From assembly GCA_018302605.1 (NCBI GenBank), contig JAGVZN010000010.1, positions 3,932-65,012 of the forward strand: 61,081 nt of DNA, given 5' to 3'. Of this stretch, positions 59,337-61,081 are shown one piece after another. Below the pieces are notes generated by a model. It did not search any database, had not been told where the DNA came from, and saw only the letters and a program-made list of their open reading frames with translations. A program made the translations under genes and the position numbers. How positions within the stretch are numbered: the stretch's first letter is position 1; each line of letters opens with the position of its first letter. Source of the DNA: Candidatus Woesearchaeota archaeon (GTDB taxonomy: Archaea; Nanobdellota; Nanobdellia; Woesearchaeales; GW2011-AR9).

Positions 59337-60239
59337 ATGAAACATTCATTTAAAGTAACCTGGGTGTTACTCTTATTATTTCTCTTAATTCAATTCATTG
59401 GTATTGCCGTACTCCAACAATATGTTGATGTTTCACAAAGCACCGCAGAAGAGATTGTCTTTGCGGAACTGCCCATCGGCGAGCGGCCGCCGTTGGAAGA
59501 GAATAATTCTTATATCACGATAATCTTCGCGGTTCTCTTGGGAACGGGCCTGGCTTTCCTGCTCATGCACTATCACTTGGTCTGGCTGTGGAAAGCCTGG
59601 TTTTTTATCGCCGTGTTCACCACTCTTCTGATCTCTTTCGGTGCTTTCCTTCCCGTGTGGTTAGCATTTATTCTTTCTTTTGTCTTGACGACATGGCGGT
59701 TAATTAAACCAAATTTTTTTATACAGACAGGAACAGAATTATTTGTCTATCCCGGGCTGGCAGCAATCTTTGTGCCGTTGTTTTCGCTGACATCAATCAG
59801 TATCCTGCTGGTCTTGATCTCGTTTTATGATGCCTATGCGGTCTGGAAATCAAAACACATGATCACTCTAGCTAAGTCACAGGCAAAAGCAAAAATCTTT
59901 GCCGGCTTATTGGTGCCCTATGCCGTGCGCAAACAAGAGCTCGTCTCCCCTCGTCAGCAAAAGTTAGGAAAAGAAGAAAAGAAAAGAAAGAACGGAAAGT
60001 ATTTGATCAGAACGGCCATCTTGGGTGGTGGAGATGTGGCCTTTCCTTTATTGTTCGCCGGGGTTGTGTTTAAAGAGCTGGGGTTGTGGCAGAGTCTGAT
60101 CATCCCTCTATTTGCCGCTCTCGGCTTGGGATTATTATTCTGGAAAGCCAAAGAAAAGAAATTCTATCCGGCGATGCCGTTCATCAGTATCGGCTGTTTT
60201 GTGGGATTATTGGTGGTATGGTTGATCGGGTTGTTGTAA
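59337..60239 (+). CDS. Presenilin/signal-peptide-peptidase-like aspartyl protease
   Basis: 300 residues with about eight to nine helices. The YD motif (SFYDAYAVW, Asp165), GGGD (ILGGGDVAFP, Asp233) in place of GxGD, and YPAMPFISIG resembling the PALP motif are all in the right order. Archaeal homologues cleave helices inside the membrane. A charged cytoplasmic loop (about 200-222) separates the two catalytic helices. Leaderless: TATTTAAACT 21-30 bases before the ATG. Confidence 0.85.
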   Translation: MKHSFKVTWVLLLLFLLIQFIGIAVLQQYVDVSQSTAEEIVFAELPIGERPPLEENNSYITIIFAVLLGTGLAFLLMHYHLVWLWKAWFFIAVFTTLLISFGAFLPVWLAFILSFVLTTWRLIKPNFFIQTGTELFVYPGLAAIFVPLFSLTSISILLVLISFYDAYAVWKSKHMITLAKSQAKAKIFAGLLVPYAVRKQELVSPRQQKLGKEEKKRKNGKYLIRTAILGGGDVAFPLLFAGVVFKELGLWQSLIIPLFAALGLGLLFWKAKEKKFYPAMPFISIGCFVGLLVVWLIGLL

Positions 60240-60280
60240 AGAATGAATAATTTTATATAGAAAAGTGGTATTCTGACCTT

Positions 60281-60433
60281 ATGGCCAAGCCAATCAGAGC
60301 AACCCCTACCCTTCGTGGTCAGGATGCTATCCGTTTCGTAAAGCAGATGATTAAAGAGGAACGAAATCCGACTCCAAAGAGGATTGCGACAATTCGGAGA
60401 GCGTTAAAGACAAAATTTAATGTTATTAACTAA
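60281..60433 (+). CDS. 50-residue small protein, possible antitoxin
   Basis: MAKPIRATPTLRGQDAIRFV ... TIRRALKTKFNVIN. Basic N-terminus and helical rest; similar short proteins with the MARPI-ATPxLxGKDA pattern accompany archaeal toxins, from memory of such families. Leaderless with ATTTTATATAG centred 26 bases upstream. Its 3' end overlaps the convergent GNAT gene by 30 bases. Confidence 0.7.
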   Translation: MAKPIRATPTLRGQDAIRFVKQMIKEERNPTPKRIATIRRALKTKFNVIN

Positions 60434-60958
60434 ATCAAAGAACATGGGTGTTATTCCTTTCTCTCTTTCTTTTAATGAACTAAATCCTTGTTTTTTATAA
60501 AAATGAATTGCATCGTTTTCTTTGTTTCTCTTTGCATCTAAAACTAAAAATCGGCAACCGGAATATCTCTCATAAACTTGAAAAGCAATTTTAATGACAA
60601 AATCTATCATTAGAGTCCCTACTCCCCTCCGAAGGAATCGATTATCAACACACAATCTTCCTATTTTGATAGCAGGCAGAGAATGATATTGTATTCCTTT
60701 CTCACGGAAGCCCGTTTTCAAATTCCCCTCAAGATTAATCCTATCATTCAGTACAGTGATGTATCCTACCAACTTATCACTCCTCAGAAACCATAAATAA
60801 GTGACAGATATGCGTTTTTTCTGGTTTTCTAATGCATCCTCAACTAGAAATTTCATCAATTCTTTTTCATAAGACTGAAAGTCTTTAATGTTATGCCTTT
60901 CAGTAAGTCTTTCAATAGTAATCTCGTTTGGGTTAATTTTCGACAAACTTTCTGACAT
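60404..60958 (-). CDS. GNAT-family acetyltransferase
   Basis: 184 residues. Acetyl-CoA-binding loop RRGVGT after the IGRLCVDNRFL strand, then LVLDAKRNKENDAIHFYKKQGF. This layout is shared with protein/tRNA acetylating GNATs such as TacT/AtaT-like toxins, but many other GNATs look similar. It begins five bases after the stop of an upstream gene and converges on the 50-residue protein. Confidence 0.85.
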   Translation of the reverse strand: MSESLSKINPNEITIERLTERHNIKDFQSYEKELMKFLVEDALENQKKRISVTYLWFLRSDKLVGYITVLNDRINLEGNLKTGFREKGIQYHSLPAIKIGRLCVDNRFLRRGVGTLMIDFVIKIAFQVYERYSGCRFLVLDAKRNKENDAIHFYKKQGFSSLKEREKGITPMFFDLVNNIKFCL

Positions 60959-60963
60959 CTTAG

Positions 60964-61080
60964 CTAAAACCCTTTCACCGGCGAATGATAGTTTCCATAG
61001 CCAGTGGGAGAGATGGTCAGCCCGTCGCTGGCGGCTATCGTCTGGACTCCTGTTGCCTGCTGGATCAAGCGTGCTTCATG
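60964..61080 (-). CDS. C-terminal end of an unidentified protein (partial)
   Basis: About 38 residues enter from the right edge: HEARLIQQATGVQTIAASDG, then LTISPTGYGNYHSPVKGF and a TAG stop. The family is not recognised. Five bases separate its stop from the GNAT start, so they are co-transcribed. Confidence 0.5.
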   Translation of the reverse strand, partial: HEARLIQQATGVQTIAASDGLTISPTGYGNYHSPVKGF

Positions 61081-61081
61081 C

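Overview
The window looks like chromosomal DNA of a small-genome archaeon, most likely a DPANN lineage of the Woesearchaeota/Pacearchaeota type. That placement is an inference from gene content and unusual sequences, not from a tree. The evidence is an archaeal ribosomal super-operon with archaeal/eukaryotic-type proteins (L32e, L19e, L34e, L14e, S4e, S3Ae, S19e, L31e, L39e, L35Ae), aIF1, Rpp29, SecY, Sec61-beta, SecD/SecF, NAC, Nop5, fibrillarin, pelota, RfcS, Cbf5, HerA, a TrmB regulator and a presenilin-type protease. Most genes or operons start 22-32 bases after a TATA box (TTTATA or CTTTAAAT type), so leaderless transcripts dominate. Genes inside operons often overlap by ATGA or carry a GAGGT-type ribosome binding site.

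Layout. 1-9.5 kb: secF-secD, a ParA/MinD-like ATPase, a pair of helical unknowns, the short sec61-beta/NAC operon, a methyltransferase, the RNase P RNA gene (minus strand, 6783-7187), a TraB-family protein and small proteins. 9.5-15.3 kb: rfcS, two paralogous lipoproteins, a ferredoxin, fibrillarin and Nop5, with a zinc-ribbon protein divergent from Nop5. 15.7-33.5 kb: the ribosomal super-operon from L3 to SecY, then an EMC3/YidC-like insertase and L34e-L14e; adk, cmk and cbf5, often found here in other archaea, are absent from the cluster. 33.5-39 kb: pheS-pheT, a TrmB-like regulator and pelota on the minus strand. 39-46.5 kb: exported and lipoprotein genes, a glutaredoxin-like protein paired with an exported Cys protein, and a membrane-anchored NagZ-like glycosidase. 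47-52 kb: S3Ae, a phosphoesterase, Cbf5, L31e-L39e and S19e. 52-57 kb: three paralogous polytopic membrane proteins, two of them followed directly by a single-pass helical partner. 57-61 kb: L35Ae, HerA, a presenilin-like protease and a GNAT enzyme facing a 50-residue protein.

The most unusual content is in the intergenic DNA. At least nine families of short (50-240 bp), non-coding, hairpin-built elements recur in the window. Several carry terminal inverted repeats flanked by 8-9 bp direct repeats. Two others sit inside a BRO/DinD-type gene, and each can be excised on paper to restore the reading frame, leaving an exact 3-bp target duplication. Three families with unrelated outer stems share one internal signature, a 3'-arm ATCTT bulge followed by GRCC and usually AAG. 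No transposase is encoded here, so any movement must depend on proteins encoded elsewhere.

The translation, secretion and RNA-processing genes belong to one growth programme (ribosome, Sec translocon, NAC, RNase P RNA plus Rpp29, C/D and H/ACA modification enzymes). The surface genes (lipoproteins, glycosidase, membrane cassettes) make up the lineage-specific part.
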